50,586 bases of DNA, from assembly GCA_043497085.1 (NCBI GenBank), contig JBIEKI010000024.1; one strand, written 5' to 3'. Both the position numbers and the translations under genes were made by a program. Below the pieces are notes generated by a model. The model did not search any database. It was not told the DNA's origin and saw only the letters and a list, made by a program, of their open reading frames with translations. This DNA is from Thalassobacillus sp043497085. GTDB lineage: Bacteria > Bacillota > Bacilli > Bacillales > Halobacillaceae. Below, piece after piece: positions 16,554 through 23,683 of the stretch (position 1 is the stretch's first letter; every line of letters begins with the position of its first letter).

Positions 16554-16736
16554 GTTAGGAGGCTTGCCAGTTCCCCCACAGGAAAGAAATGAATGCGTAA
16601 TCGTCTTGGGAGACACGACACGCATAAGCAGAACAGCAAAAGGGAAGTGGTCTTTCTTCCCGTTGATGGACTGCTTATGTCGCGAGTGTCTAGGCGATGA
16701 AGCTGGAAAGCGAGTAGTTTCCAAGCCACCCCTAAC
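16554..16736. repeat. Large hairpin repeat element 1
   Basis: An imperfect palindrome of 183 bp. Outer arms GTTAGGAGGCTTG and CAAGCCACCCCTAAC; a middle stem near 16611-16690 (GACACGACACGCATAAGCAG with its counterpart ending GTGTC); an inner stem GGGAAG/CTTCCC. Its GAGGCTTGCCAG and CCCCCACAGGAAAG segments match element 2. Reading frames through it are not genes. Confidence 0.65.
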
Positions 16737-16791
16737 ACTTTTTTGGTAAACATCACCACGGGGCATGAGAGAAAAGTATTTTTTACAAAGT

Positions 16792-16828
16792 AAAAACGGG
16801 CTACCATTTCTGGCAAGCCCGTTTTTTT
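16792..16828 (-). terminator. yabR terminator
   Basis: Stem AAAACGGGCT/AGCCCGTTTT with T runs on both strands, so it may act both ways. It closes yabR on the minus strand. Confidence 0.8.
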
Positions 16829-16861
16829 GCACGTCCATGATATATTTACATAGGCAGCAAG

Positions 16862-17254
16862 TTAGCCTTTTTTAGCACCTCGACCTCCACGTTTTGATTC
16901 GGTATGCTTCTTCAAAGAAGCAAGACGCTCATCACTATCTTTCAGAAAGCGATTCATCTTTTGTTCGAATGATTCTGCCGGCTTACGATTTTGCGGCTTG
17001 TTATTACGACGCCCATAGTTCTCTTTCGCTTTCTTGATGGAAAGGCCGATCTTTCCGTCTTTACCGACATTAATGACCTTAACCTCCACTTTATCGCCTT
17101 CGCTCAAGTGTTCATTAATATCTTTGACATAGTTGTCGGCAACCTCACTAATATGGACTAGACCTGTCTGCCCATCTGGAAGTTCCACGAATGCTCCAAA
17201 ATTAGTGATACCAGTTACCTTACCCTGCAGCTTGCTGCCTACTTCGATTGACAT
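16862..17254 (-). CDS. yabR: S1-domain RNA-binding protein YabR
   Basis: A 130-residue protein with one N-terminal S1 domain (about 1-75: GSKLQGKVTGITNFGAFVEL, LVHISEVAD, GKDGKIGLSIKKAK) and a basic, disordered tail ending in lysines and glycines. It is of the general-stress-protein-13 type and probably associates with ribosomes or RNA; its exact role is not established. ATG at 17254 has GGAGG upstream. A strong own promoter (17302-17331) overlaps the end of divIC, and it has its own terminator, so it is largely an independent unit. Confidence 0.92.
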   Translation of the reverse strand: MSIEVGSKLQGKVTGITNFGAFVELPDGQTGLVHISEVADNYVKDINEHLSEGDKVEVKVINVGKDGKIGLSIKKAKENYGRRNNKPQNRKPAESFEQKMNRFLKDSDERLASLKKHTESKRGGRGAKKG

Positions 17255-17301
17255 AAAAAAAATGCTCCTCCTTAAAGTTTCGATAAATGTCCTTCTTTAC
17301 T

Positions 17302-17331
17302 ATTATATATAAGCAATGAAAAGTGTGTCAA
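17302..17331 (-). promoter_or_regulatory. yabR SigA promoter
   Basis: Minus strand: TTGACA (17326-17331), 18-bp spacer, TATAAT (17302-17307). The -35 overlaps the divIC stop codon. Confidence 0.8.
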
Positions 17332-17702
17332 TAAGATGGGTCTTCTTCTGGAAGTTTAAAGATAATTTCGCCTTCTTTAGAGAAGAAATAATTCGTCCGT
17401 GCAATTTGGAGAACATATTCTTCATTATTCAATAGCTCAATTTCTTCCTTGAGATTCTTTTCTTGATTCTCAAGCGCAATTTTCTGTTCCTGCAGTTCTT
17501 CCATGCGCTCCAGCTTTTCATTATAAGTTGCTTGTTGTTTAAAATGATAAGTCAGCATCGAACCCATAATAACCAGGGTCAGAACGGTAAAAAGTGCCAG
17601 CCGACGAAACAGACGTTTTTTCTTTCGTTGTTGACGTGCTACGTATGTATCATACTGTTTCATATAATTGGATTCTAATCGTGTCACTTGTTTTTCGGCC
17701 AT
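17328..17702 (-). CDS. divIC: Cell-division protein DivIC (FtsB-like)
   Basis: A bitopic divisome protein that pairs with FtsL and DivIB at the septum. The 124 residues: a basic cytoplasmic N-terminus (RQQRKKKRLFRR), one TM helix (about 35-53), an extracellular coiled coil (about 60-95, rich in heptad Leu/Glu) and the conserved end YVLQIARTNYFFSKEGEIIF. ATG at 17702 has AAGGAGG eight bases upstream. It lies 13 bp after yabQ, so it is probably cotranscribed with yabP-yabQ. Confidence 0.95.
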   Translation of the reverse strand: MAEKQVTRLESNYMKQYDTYVARQQRKKKRLFRRLALFTVLTLVIMGSMLTYHFKQQATYNEKLERMEELQEQKIALENQEKNLKEEIELLNNEEYVLQIARTNYFFSKEGEIIFKLPEEDPSY

Positions 17703-17715
17703 CTACTCTGCCTCC

Positions 17716-18306
17716 TTATCGTTTCCATAAATTTGACAAGTTAATTATTCTATTCTTTATTGTAACGTAAAATCCTGCCAACGTGTGTAAGTATTTTTTC
17801 ATATTTTTAGGAAGAAGCTTCCACAACAGGTGAAGCATCAGCCTTACAGGCCACCAAATCACCCGTAACATCAATATGCTACCCGCTAATAAGATGGATG
17901 AAACCCATAATACAATAGCTGAAGCGACATTCCATATTCCTATTATCGGCTTTACAATCAAAATTTCAAAGCAACGAAGGAAAAACCGCACCATCGCCAT
18001 GATCATTCGGATCATCCGCTCAAGGATTCGAGTATAAATACGTTGAACAAGCGCACGGTATGCCGCATACCCACAGAGAACCGAAAGGAAAATATACAGA
18101 CGCAGCTCACCATAATTCACTTGATATAAAAGAAAAAAGAGAAAGAATGCTTGTAAAAGCCAAAAGCTGATGACAATGGTATAGTTCATCAGCGTCCGTT
18201 TTCGGTACAACTTTTCAAATCTTTTTAGTGTATCCATGGCGGCACCCAAATAGATTCCCCCTGCAATCATCACTGCCATTGTGAGGAATTGGGTTGTCAA
18301 CGTCAT
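17716..18306 (-). CDS. yabQ: Spore cortex protein YabQ
   Basis: An integral membrane protein needed for spore cortex formation in B. subtilis. The 196 residues have several TM helices (about 5-23, 42-62, 68-85, 120-150) separated by arginine-rich loops. The start codon overlaps the yabP stop (ATGA), a sign of coupling. The position between yabP and divIC is conserved in spore formers and supports the name better than the sequence, which is poorly conserved in this family. Confidence 0.88.
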   Translation of the reverse strand: MTLTTQFLTMAVMIAGGIYLGAAMDTLKRFEKLYRKRTLMNYTIVISFWLLQAFFLFFLLYQVNYGELRLYIFLSVLCGYAAYRALVQRIYTRILERMIRMIMAMVRFFLRCFEILIVKPIIGIWNVASAIVLWVSSILLAGSILMLRVIWWPVRLMLHLLWKLLPKNMKKYLHTLAGFYVTIKNRIINLSNLWKR

Positions 18307-18605
18307 TTGAACAGCTTGCTAAAGAAACCTTTAGCTTTCTCCGCATGGTGTTCATCCAGGTATGTCATTTCAAAAACCTTCCCCTTAATTGAAACAACTC
18401 CCTGGTCGACATCGAGATTCTTCATTTGCAGATTTTCACCCCGGATCACTAAATAACCCATGCTGGTCTGCAATAAAAATTCTTCATTATCAAAGCTGTC
18501 TACTTCTTTAACCCCTGTAATTTCTAAGTTTTTTCTATTCATCATCCTGACGTGATGCTCGGCTTGTCCACGCAAGTTATTCGAATCTTTTTCATAGTAT
18601 TCCAT
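18303..18605 (-). CDS. yabP: Sporulation protein YabP
   Basis: A 100-residue protein of the YabP/YqfC family, required for sporulation in B. subtilis and associated with the mother-cell side of the forespore. It shows the compact beta-rich core ITGVKEVDSFDNEEFLLQTS, GYLVIRGENLQMKNLDVDQG and a C-terminal helix ending FFSKLFK. ATG at 18605 has GGGGG nine bases upstream. The B. subtilis operon is SigE-dependent. A CATAGGTT at 18632-18639 (minus strand) is a partial SigE -10 match, not strong enough to list separately. Confidence 0.92.
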   Translation of the reverse strand: MEYYEKDSNNLRGQAEHHVRMMNRKNLEITGVKEVDSFDNEEFLLQTSMGYLVIRGENLQMKNLDVDQGVVSIKGKVFEMTYLDEHHAEKAKGFFSKLFK

Positions 18606-18697
18606 AGTTCTGATCCCCCTTCACTTAGTACAACCTATGATGAAAAAAGGGAAATTAGAACTCGCGGAATTCTCAGGTGGTACATAGAAAAGAAACC

Positions 18698-18770
18698 TTA
18701 GAAAAACTTGGACTATCGTCAAGTACTTTCTTACATTTTAATCCATTAACAAGTGTAAACTTTCTTAAGG
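18698..18770 (+). repeat. Dispersed repeat, copy B (TTAGAAAAACTTGG family)
   Basis: TTAGAAAAACTTGGACTATC followed by CAAGT, ATTTTAATCC, ATTAAC and AAACTTTCTTAA. It matches copy C at 39820-39908 along its length and copy A in reverse. Confidence 0.7.
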
Positions 18771-18860
18771 AATGACTCTGTTAAAGGTTGTTGTTGATTC
18801 ATTAGAGGCCTATTCAACTATAGGGCCGTAAAGTCGAAGACTTGATTTCGAGATACTTCG

Positions 18861-19033
18861 GGTCCGTTGCCGAGTCAGGAGTAAGGGGCGGCTGGGAAAC
18901 GATTCGCTTTCCTGTGGGGGAGCTGGCAAGCCTCCTCGGTCGTTTCACGACCTGTGGGGTCTCGCCTACCCCCTTCTCCCACGGGAGTCTCACCGTTTCC
19001 CCGCCACCCTATCCTATTTTAGATAAACGGACC
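18861..19033. repeat. Large hairpin repeat element 2
   Basis: A 173-bp imperfect palindrome: outer arms GGTCCGTT/AACGGACC, next GGCGGCTGGGAAACG with CGTTTCCCCGCC, inner GGTCGT/ACGACC. Read on the minus strand it has the order GTGAGACTCCC - GGCGAGACCCC - GAGGAGGCTTGCC - CAGGAAAGCG. I recognise this as a common form of GC-rich structured intergenic repeat in Bacillaceae. It is non-coding. Confidence 0.7.
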
Positions 19034-19121
19034 GCTACATAAAGATGAAGGTTTCTTCATGGTCCACTAAAAGCCCTTTTTAATCAGTTTTTGTTATAGG
19101 AAGATGGGCTAAATACTGATA

Positions 19122-19347
19122 TTTCCGTTACTCTCATTAATGCAGAGAGGTCCGGGAAATTGCGAGACTCCTCGAAAATGCTACGCATTTCCTTCGTGCG
19201 GTGTTTATTCAAGAAGCTCATTCAAAGTCCTATGGGAAAATAGTACATGGTGAGATCCCGCAGGGCTTTAGCCCGAGGAAGCTCACCGTACGCCCATGGA
19301 AAGCGAGTGATTTCCCGGACCTCCAGAGATTCTCAACGTAACGGAAA
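19122..19347. repeat. Large hairpin repeat element 3
   Basis: A 226-bp imperfect palindrome: outer arms TTTCCGTTAC/GTAACGGAAA, then GAGGTCCGGGAAAT/ATTTCCCGGACCTC (14 bp, perfect), and inside a compact hairpin GGTGAG..GGGC-TTTA-GCCC..CTCACC. Same general repeat type as element 2, on the plus strand. Confidence 0.75.
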
Positions 19348-19404
19348 CAGTTTCTTTCGAAACTGAGTCTTCAAGTAAAGGGAGCTTTACTGTAAAATCA
19401 ACAC
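19336..19404. repeat. Inverted flank repeat, right copy
   Basis: The partner of 16477-16545 in opposite orientation. It contains CAGTTTC-TTTC-GAAACTG and overlaps the right arm of element 3. Confidence 0.85.
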
Positions 19405-19427
19405 GCAGATTTAACAGCATCTTAAGT

Positions 19428-19460
19428 ATAAAAATACCACCTCAAATAATTGAGGTGGCA
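19428..19460 (-). terminator. rqcP operon terminator
   Basis: 9-bp perfect stem CCACCTCAA/TTGAGGTGG, 4-nt loop, then TATTTTTATA on the minus strand. Confidence 0.85.
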
Positions 19461-19464
19461 GACA

Positions 19465-19728
19465 CTAAGACTGATGTACAGCTTCTTCTTTCACAATTTC
19501 ATATAAAGTGGTTGCTTCGTCTTTTTTGACATTTTCCCGAAGGTTCTTTACCTCGAGTGTCAATACTTTTTGTCCGAACTGAATGACCAATTCGTCTCCA
19601 ACCTGAATGTTCGTAGCAGCTTTCGCCTGGTTGCCATTGACGGTGATCCGTCCCTGGTCGGCCACTTCTTTAGCTAACGTTCGCCGCTTAATCAAACGGG
19701 AAATCTTCAAAAACTTATCTAAACGCAT
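19465..19728 (-). CDS. rqcP: Ribosome quality-control factor RqcP (YabO, S4 domain)
   Basis: A small S4-fold RNA-binding protein. In B. subtilis RqcP works with RqcH on split 50S subunits during C-terminal alanine tailing of stalled peptides. The 87 residues are one S4 domain (1-65: MRLDKFLKISRLIKRRT, VADQGRITVNG, KAATNIQVGDELVIQFG) plus a short charged tail. Start ATG 19728 matches the family and has GGAG ten bases upstream; an earlier frame start at 19773 lies inside yabN and is rejected. It is 17 bp after yabN, last in the yabM-yabN-rqcP operon. Confidence 0.94.
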   Translation of the reverse strand: MRLDKFLKISRLIKRRTLAKEVADQGRITVNGNQAKAATNIQVGDELVIQFGQKVLTLEVKNLRENVKKDEATTLYEIVKEEAVHQS

Positions 19729-19745
19729 AAGGCACATTCTCCTTT

Positions 19746-21197
19746 TTATCGTTTTTTTGCATCGTTCCACCATTTCTCCAGCTCATTCAATGTCAATTCT
19801 TTTAATGCTGCTCCTTGTTCCGAAGCTTTTTGCTCCATATAACGGAATCGATCCCGAAACTTTTCATTTGTTCCTTGCAAAGCGCTTTCTGCATTGATCT
19901 TATAATGGCGGGCAAGGTTTGCGATAGAAAACAAAAGATCCCCAAGTTCTTTTTCCATTTCTCTTGCATCATCTGCTTGCTGAGCCTCTTTGAACTCCTG
20001 CCACTCTTCTTCTACCTTGCTCCATACCGGCCCTGATTCTTTCCAGTCAAATCCTACTTTTGCTGCTCGCTTTTGTATTTCCTCCGCCTGCAATAAGGCG
20101 GGGAAACTGGCTGGTGTTTGATCCAACATAGATTCCGGCTGCACAGCTTTCTCCTGCTTTTTTATGTCATCCCAATTCGTAATCACTTCTTCCGAAGAGT
20201 TTACCGATATATCCCCAAAAACATGCGGATGTCTGCGGATCATTTTTTCCGTTATCGATAATATTACGTCATCGACAGTGAAAAATCCTTCATCTTCCCC
20301 AATTTGGCTATGAAGCATCACTTGTAATAGTACATCGCCAAGCTCTTCCACCATCGCTTCATCATCCAGTTTATTGACTGCGTCAATGAATTCATATGCT
20401 TCTTCAATCAAATACTTGCGTAATGATTCATGTGTTTGCTTTTTATCCCACGGACAACCGTCAGGTCCGCGCAGTTCCCTGATTACTTCCCGCAGTCGGA
20501 AAAATTGATGATTCAAAGCATCTTTTGCCACCGGGGCTACATACACACTTGTCAGATTATCGAGTTCAACAGAGCGGTCCAACTCTTCCAGGGTTACGGT
20601 AACAATTTTTTCTTGTTCACTTCCTGCCGCTGTTACTATCGTAACGGGATGCTCTGGTTTTAGATCTTCCAATAAAGCGAGCTTTACTTCTGAGGCGATC
20701 ATAGCGTCATAAACCTGTGAAAAAATGATATGACCTTGATACTGCAGCTGGAAACGATCAAATGAGGTTGCATCGATAAATTGCATCCCTTCGACAGGAT
20801 CGATTCTGAGCGCTGTATACAGATCATCGAGGTAGCTCTGCCCTCCGGCAATTTCTACGTTCAACTTGCCCTGGTCCTCTTTTTCAAGCAGCAATTGAAC
20901 GGTCCGTTCTGCAAGCATAGGGTGACCAGGCACAGCATAAATGATTGACTGCCCTGATGCAGCTTCCATTAACTGTTGTACAATTTGATGGTAAACCTCC
21001 TCGAACTGATCGTGCGCTTCATAAATTTCATCAAAGGTTTGAAATGAAATTCCTTCTTTCTTCAGTTCCTCAACGACTGGATGATGTTGTGTCCTCATAT
21101 AGATAAATTGTGATTGATTAGTCAATTTCTTGTAAATTCCGAGGGGAAGTTGATTGATATCTCCCGCTCCCAGCCCAATCACTTCAATTGTATTCAT
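19746..21197 (-). CDS. yabN: YabN: tetrapyrrole methylase-like / MazG fusion
   Basis: A 483-residue fusion. The N-terminal half (about 1-220) resembles the SAM-dependent tetrapyrrole methylase fold (IEVIGLGAGDINQLPLG, YAVPGHPMLAERTV). The C-terminal half is a MazG-type nucleoside triphosphate pyrophosphohydrolase in two repeats, with the metal-binding pattern LIEEAYEFIDAV..EELGDVLLQV and a second EEWQEFKEA..KELGDLLFSI. The MazG part probably clears abnormal NTPs; the role of the methylase-like half is unknown. ATG at 21197 has AGGAGG eight bases upstream and overlaps the yabM stop (ATGA). Confidence 0.93.
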   Translation of the reverse strand: MNTIEVIGLGAGDINQLPLGIYKKLTNQSQFIYMRTQHHPVVEELKKEGISFQTFDEIYEAHDQFEEVYHQIVQQLMEAASGQSIIYAVPGHPMLAERTVQLLLEKEDQGKLNVEIAGGQSYLDDLYTALRIDPVEGMQFIDATSFDRFQLQYQGHIIFSQVYDAMIASEVKLALLEDLKPEHPVTIVTAAGSEQEKIVTVTLEELDRSVELDNLTSVYVAPVAKDALNHQFFRLREVIRELRGPDGCPWDKKQTHESLRKYLIEEAYEFIDAVNKLDDEAMVEELGDVLLQVMLHSQIGEDEGFFTVDDVILSITEKMIRRHPHVFGDISVNSSEEVITNWDDIKKQEKAVQPESMLDQTPASFPALLQAEEIQKRAAKVGFDWKESGPVWSKVEEEWQEFKEAQQADDAREMEKELGDLLFSIANLARHYKINAESALQGTNEKFRDRFRYMEQKASEQGAALKELTLNELEKWWNDAKKR

Positions 21198-22786
21198 TTG
21201 TGCTTCCTCCTTGAAAACCATTTATCCAGCAGCTCTCCAGATGGAATTTGCTCCAATTCTTCCCTGGAAAAAGCCATGACATTGATTAATATCATCAAAT
21301 AAACAAGCCCTCCAATGCCAGCCAATGTCAATGTGAACAGTAATAAGATACCTCGTGATTCAATCGGCAGCCAATAGGTTTCCAGCATACTTACACAAAC
21401 GAGAAACGCTGTCATACCCGCCAGGGCTGTGAGGACTTTAAAAAATGGCAGCTTACGCCAGGCAGACGGCCTGAACCTGCGACGCATCAGCCATAAATTC
21501 CAAGCCAGTACTACAATGGCTCCACTGACCGAGGCCCAGGCAGCACCGTGCAAACCGAATATAGGCACGAGCAGCAAATTGCCTCCCCACTTCACTGCCG
21601 CTCCTGCCAGTATAACTCCTGCTGTCTGATAAACAGCATCCACCCCCTGAAGAACAGAGGATGTAGTAATCGCTATCGAACTGAACAGGATGACTAACAT
21701 CAATATTCTTAAATAGGTTTCCCCATGATTGTTTTGGTAAAGAAGTTCATTTACATAAGGAAAAATCACGATTAATCCCACTGTAGCACCAGCGGCTAAG
21801 AATAAACTTATCTTCAACGCTGAATGTAAATGGTTATGAAATTTATCCGGCTGCTGCTTAAGACGCTGTTTAGTAATCGTTGGAATTAGAGCCAGAGCAA
21901 GTGACGAACCTAGTACAATGCCGAGCTGAATCAGTGGCTGGCCGCGATCAAATACCCCTTTCATCACTTTTGCCTCATGTGAAGTAACTCCATAGCTTTC
22001 TAGCGCGGGAACCAAGGTAAAAGCATCAGCCAGTTGAATAAGCAGCAAAAACATATAGTTCACACTAATGAATAAACCGTATAAGAAAACTGTTTTGAAA
22101 AAATAGCTGTAAGGGAGTTCTCTATGTACGCTACGGCTCCATAACTGCCGTTTTATTAAAGCTGCACCTAGAAAGATAGCAGCAATCCCGGCACCAAAAA
22201 TTGACGCGATAGCTGCCCCGGTACCGATGGCGTAAAAATCAGATTGTTGAAGCATTAAAACAGCGACTATGATGATAATGCTCACGCGCACCAGCTGTTC
22301 CAGAACCTGTGATACAGCAGTGGGTTTCATATCACCCGTTCCTTGAAATATCCCTCTAAACAATGAAGTGAACGGTAAAACCAGGAACACATAGGCACTT
22401 GCTCTTATTGGATCATGTAAGGCGGGGTCTCCCATTAATCCGGCAATCCTGCCAGCTTGAGTAAATAATAATAAAAATAATAATAAGCTTAACAAAAATA
22501 TAATGCCAAATACCGGTATGAAAAAAGAGCGTAAAGCCAACTCTCGTTGCTGGTCCCTGAAATCTGCCACCATTTTAGATACTGCCACCGGAAATCCATA
22601 TAGTGAAAGCATGATTGCAATTCCAAGGAAAGGGTAAACCTGCTGATAAATATAAAAGCCCAGATCCCCTGTAATATTTTGAAGTGGAATCCGGTAGCCT
22701 GCACTTAATATTTTACTGAATAGTCCTGCCAATGTAAGGATGAATGCACCCTTGAAAAATTGTTTAGTTTCCATATTGTCATTCAT
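21194..22786 (-). CDS. yabM: Polysaccharide flippase-like membrane protein YabM (MurJ/SpoVB type)
   Basis: A membrane protein of 530 residues with about 14 TM helices, of the MOP-exporter group (polysaccharide biosynthesis/lipid II flippase-like). It begins with the typical GAFILTLAGLFSKILSAGYR and LYGFPVAVSKMVAD. The substrate is not known; SpoVB and MurJ are paralogues in B. subtilis. The start is uncertain. The ATG at 22786 has GGGAAGG nine bases upstream, and a promoter -10 (22819-22824) makes the far-upstream ATG at 22816 unlikely. It overlaps yabN at its stop. Confidence 0.9.
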   Translation of the reverse strand: MNDNMETKQFFKGAFILTLAGLFSKILSAGYRIPLQNITGDLGFYIYQQVYPFLGIAIMLSLYGFPVAVSKMVADFRDQQRELALRSFFIPVFGIIFLLSLLLFLLLFTQAGRIAGLMGDPALHDPIRASAYVFLVLPFTSLFRGIFQGTGDMKPTAVSQVLEQLVRVSIIIIVAVLMLQQSDFYAIGTGAAIASIFGAGIAAIFLGAALIKRQLWSRSVHRELPYSYFFKTVFLYGLFISVNYMFLLLIQLADAFTLVPALESYGVTSHEAKVMKGVFDRGQPLIQLGIVLGSSLALALIPTITKQRLKQQPDKFHNHLHSALKISLFLAAGATVGLIVIFPYVNELLYQNNHGETYLRILMLVILFSSIAITTSSVLQGVDAVYQTAGVILAGAAVKWGGNLLLVPIFGLHGAAWASVSGAIVVLAWNLWLMRRRFRPSAWRKLPFFKVLTALAGMTAFLVCVSMLETYWLPIESRGILLLFTLTLAGIGGLVYLMILINVMAFSREELEQIPSGELLDKWFSRRKHK

Positions 22787-22818
22787 GTTGGAACGCCTTC
22801 CCATCATAACTTCCATTC

Positions 22819-22827
22819 ATTATAGCA
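22819..22827 (-). promoter_or_regulatory. yabM extended -10 promoter
   Basis: Minus strand TGCTATAAT: a perfect TATAAT with the TGn extension and no good -35. Transcription would begin near 22812. Confidence 0.6.
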
Positions 22828-22877
22828 CAGGAATGTTGCCTGCATCACATCTCAGGTGCTGCAGGGAGTCAAGGCCA

Positions 22878-22914
22878 TTTAAAAAGCCGTATGACGGCAT
22901 TATGGTCATACAGC
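22878..22914 (-). terminator. spoVT terminator
   Basis: 10-bp stem GCTGTATGAC/GTCATACGGC (one G-U), 9-nt loop, TTTTTAAAT on the minus strand. Confidence 0.85.
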
Positions 22915-22949
22915 TTCTCCCAACACGTATCGAATAAATTCGCGTACTA

Positions 22950-23486
22950 TTATTCCATTTGACGGGCGAGAAAGCTTGCAGCTGTCTCTACAGACTTCGC
23001 TTCCACATCTCCTAATGCCGGCCCTTCTTTAGAATAAATGACCACACAACCGATTGGATCTCCTTGAGCAATGATCGGACCTACGACATACGACGCCAGC
23101 TCTTCTTCCCGGCCCTGTACCAATTCTACCTGGCTGGAGTTTTTTTCTGTTACCACAGTACGATTATCAATGGCTTGTTCAATCTTCGGACCGATATGTT
23201 TGTTCAAATAATCCTTTTTAGACCCTCCGGCTACCGCAATAAATTCATCCCGGTCGCAAATGAGAACCGGCTGCCCTAACGAGTCAAATAAAGCATCCGC
23301 ATATTCCTTCGCGAAATCTCCGAGTTCACTGATTGGTGAATATTTTTTAAGTATGACTTCACCTTCACGATCGACGAAAATTTCTAAAGGATCTCCTTCA
23401 CGAATTCTCAGAGTTCTACGAATTTCTTTAGGGATAACCACTCTTCCAAGATCATCAATGCGACGTACAATTCCTGTTGCTTTCAT
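22950..23486 (-). CDS. spoVT: Stage V sporulation regulator SpoVT
   Basis: Forespore transcription factor that tunes the SigG regulon. The 178 residues have an AbrB-type swapped-hairpin DNA-binding domain at 1-52 (MKATGIVRRIDDLGRVVIPK) and a C-terminal GAF-like sensing domain (about 60-178). Its first 50 residues resemble the abrB product at 42389, a paralogue in this window. ATG at 23486 has GTGAGG upstream. It is a single-gene unit with a consensus SigG promoter and its own terminator. Confidence 0.96.
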   Translation of the reverse strand: MKATGIVRRIDDLGRVVIPKEIRRTLRIREGDPLEIFVDREGEVILKKYSPISELGDFAKEYADALFDSLGQPVLICDRDEFIAVAGGSKKDYLNKHIGPKIEQAIDNRTVVTEKNSSQVELVQGREEELASYVVGPIIAQGDPIGCVVIYSKEGPALGDVEAKSVETAASFLARQME

Positions 23487-23567
23487 AACTGAGAAGCCTC
23501 ACTTTCCTTGATGATTAGTCTTAATATTTTTGGTGATAAGGTACAACAAAAATACAGTTGATGACTT

Positions 23568-23597
23568 TAGTATGAATCAACAATAAAAACCTATTCA
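23568..23597 (-). promoter_or_regulatory. spoVT SigG promoter
   Basis: Minus strand: TGAATA (23592-23597), 17-bp spacer, CATACTA (23568-23574). Both hexamer-type elements are full matches to the SigG consensus I know; spoVT is SigG-dependent in B. subtilis. Confidence 0.85.
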
Positions 23598-23637
23598 CCT
23601 AAACAATGGTTTTATAGCAATAAATAGGTGTGAAATC

Positions 23638-23669
23638 ATAAAAAAGGAGAAGAGCTACAGCCCTTCTCC
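23638..23669 (-). terminator. mfd terminator
   Basis: 10-bp stem GGAGAAGGGC/GCTCTTCTCC around a TGTA loop, followed by TTTTTT on the minus strand. Confidence 0.9.
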
Positions 23670-23683
23670 CCATTATTAATATA

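Noticed and set aside
16472..16838. Open frames of 107-114 codons on the minus strand between tRNA-Glu and yabR
   Set aside because: They run through the inverted repeat, element 1 and the yabR terminator, have no ribosome-binding site, and resemble no protein I know.
18842..19042. Open frame of 66 codons in the yabP-rqcP gap
   Set aside because: It coincides with palindromic element 2; long frames arise easily in such GC-rich repeats.
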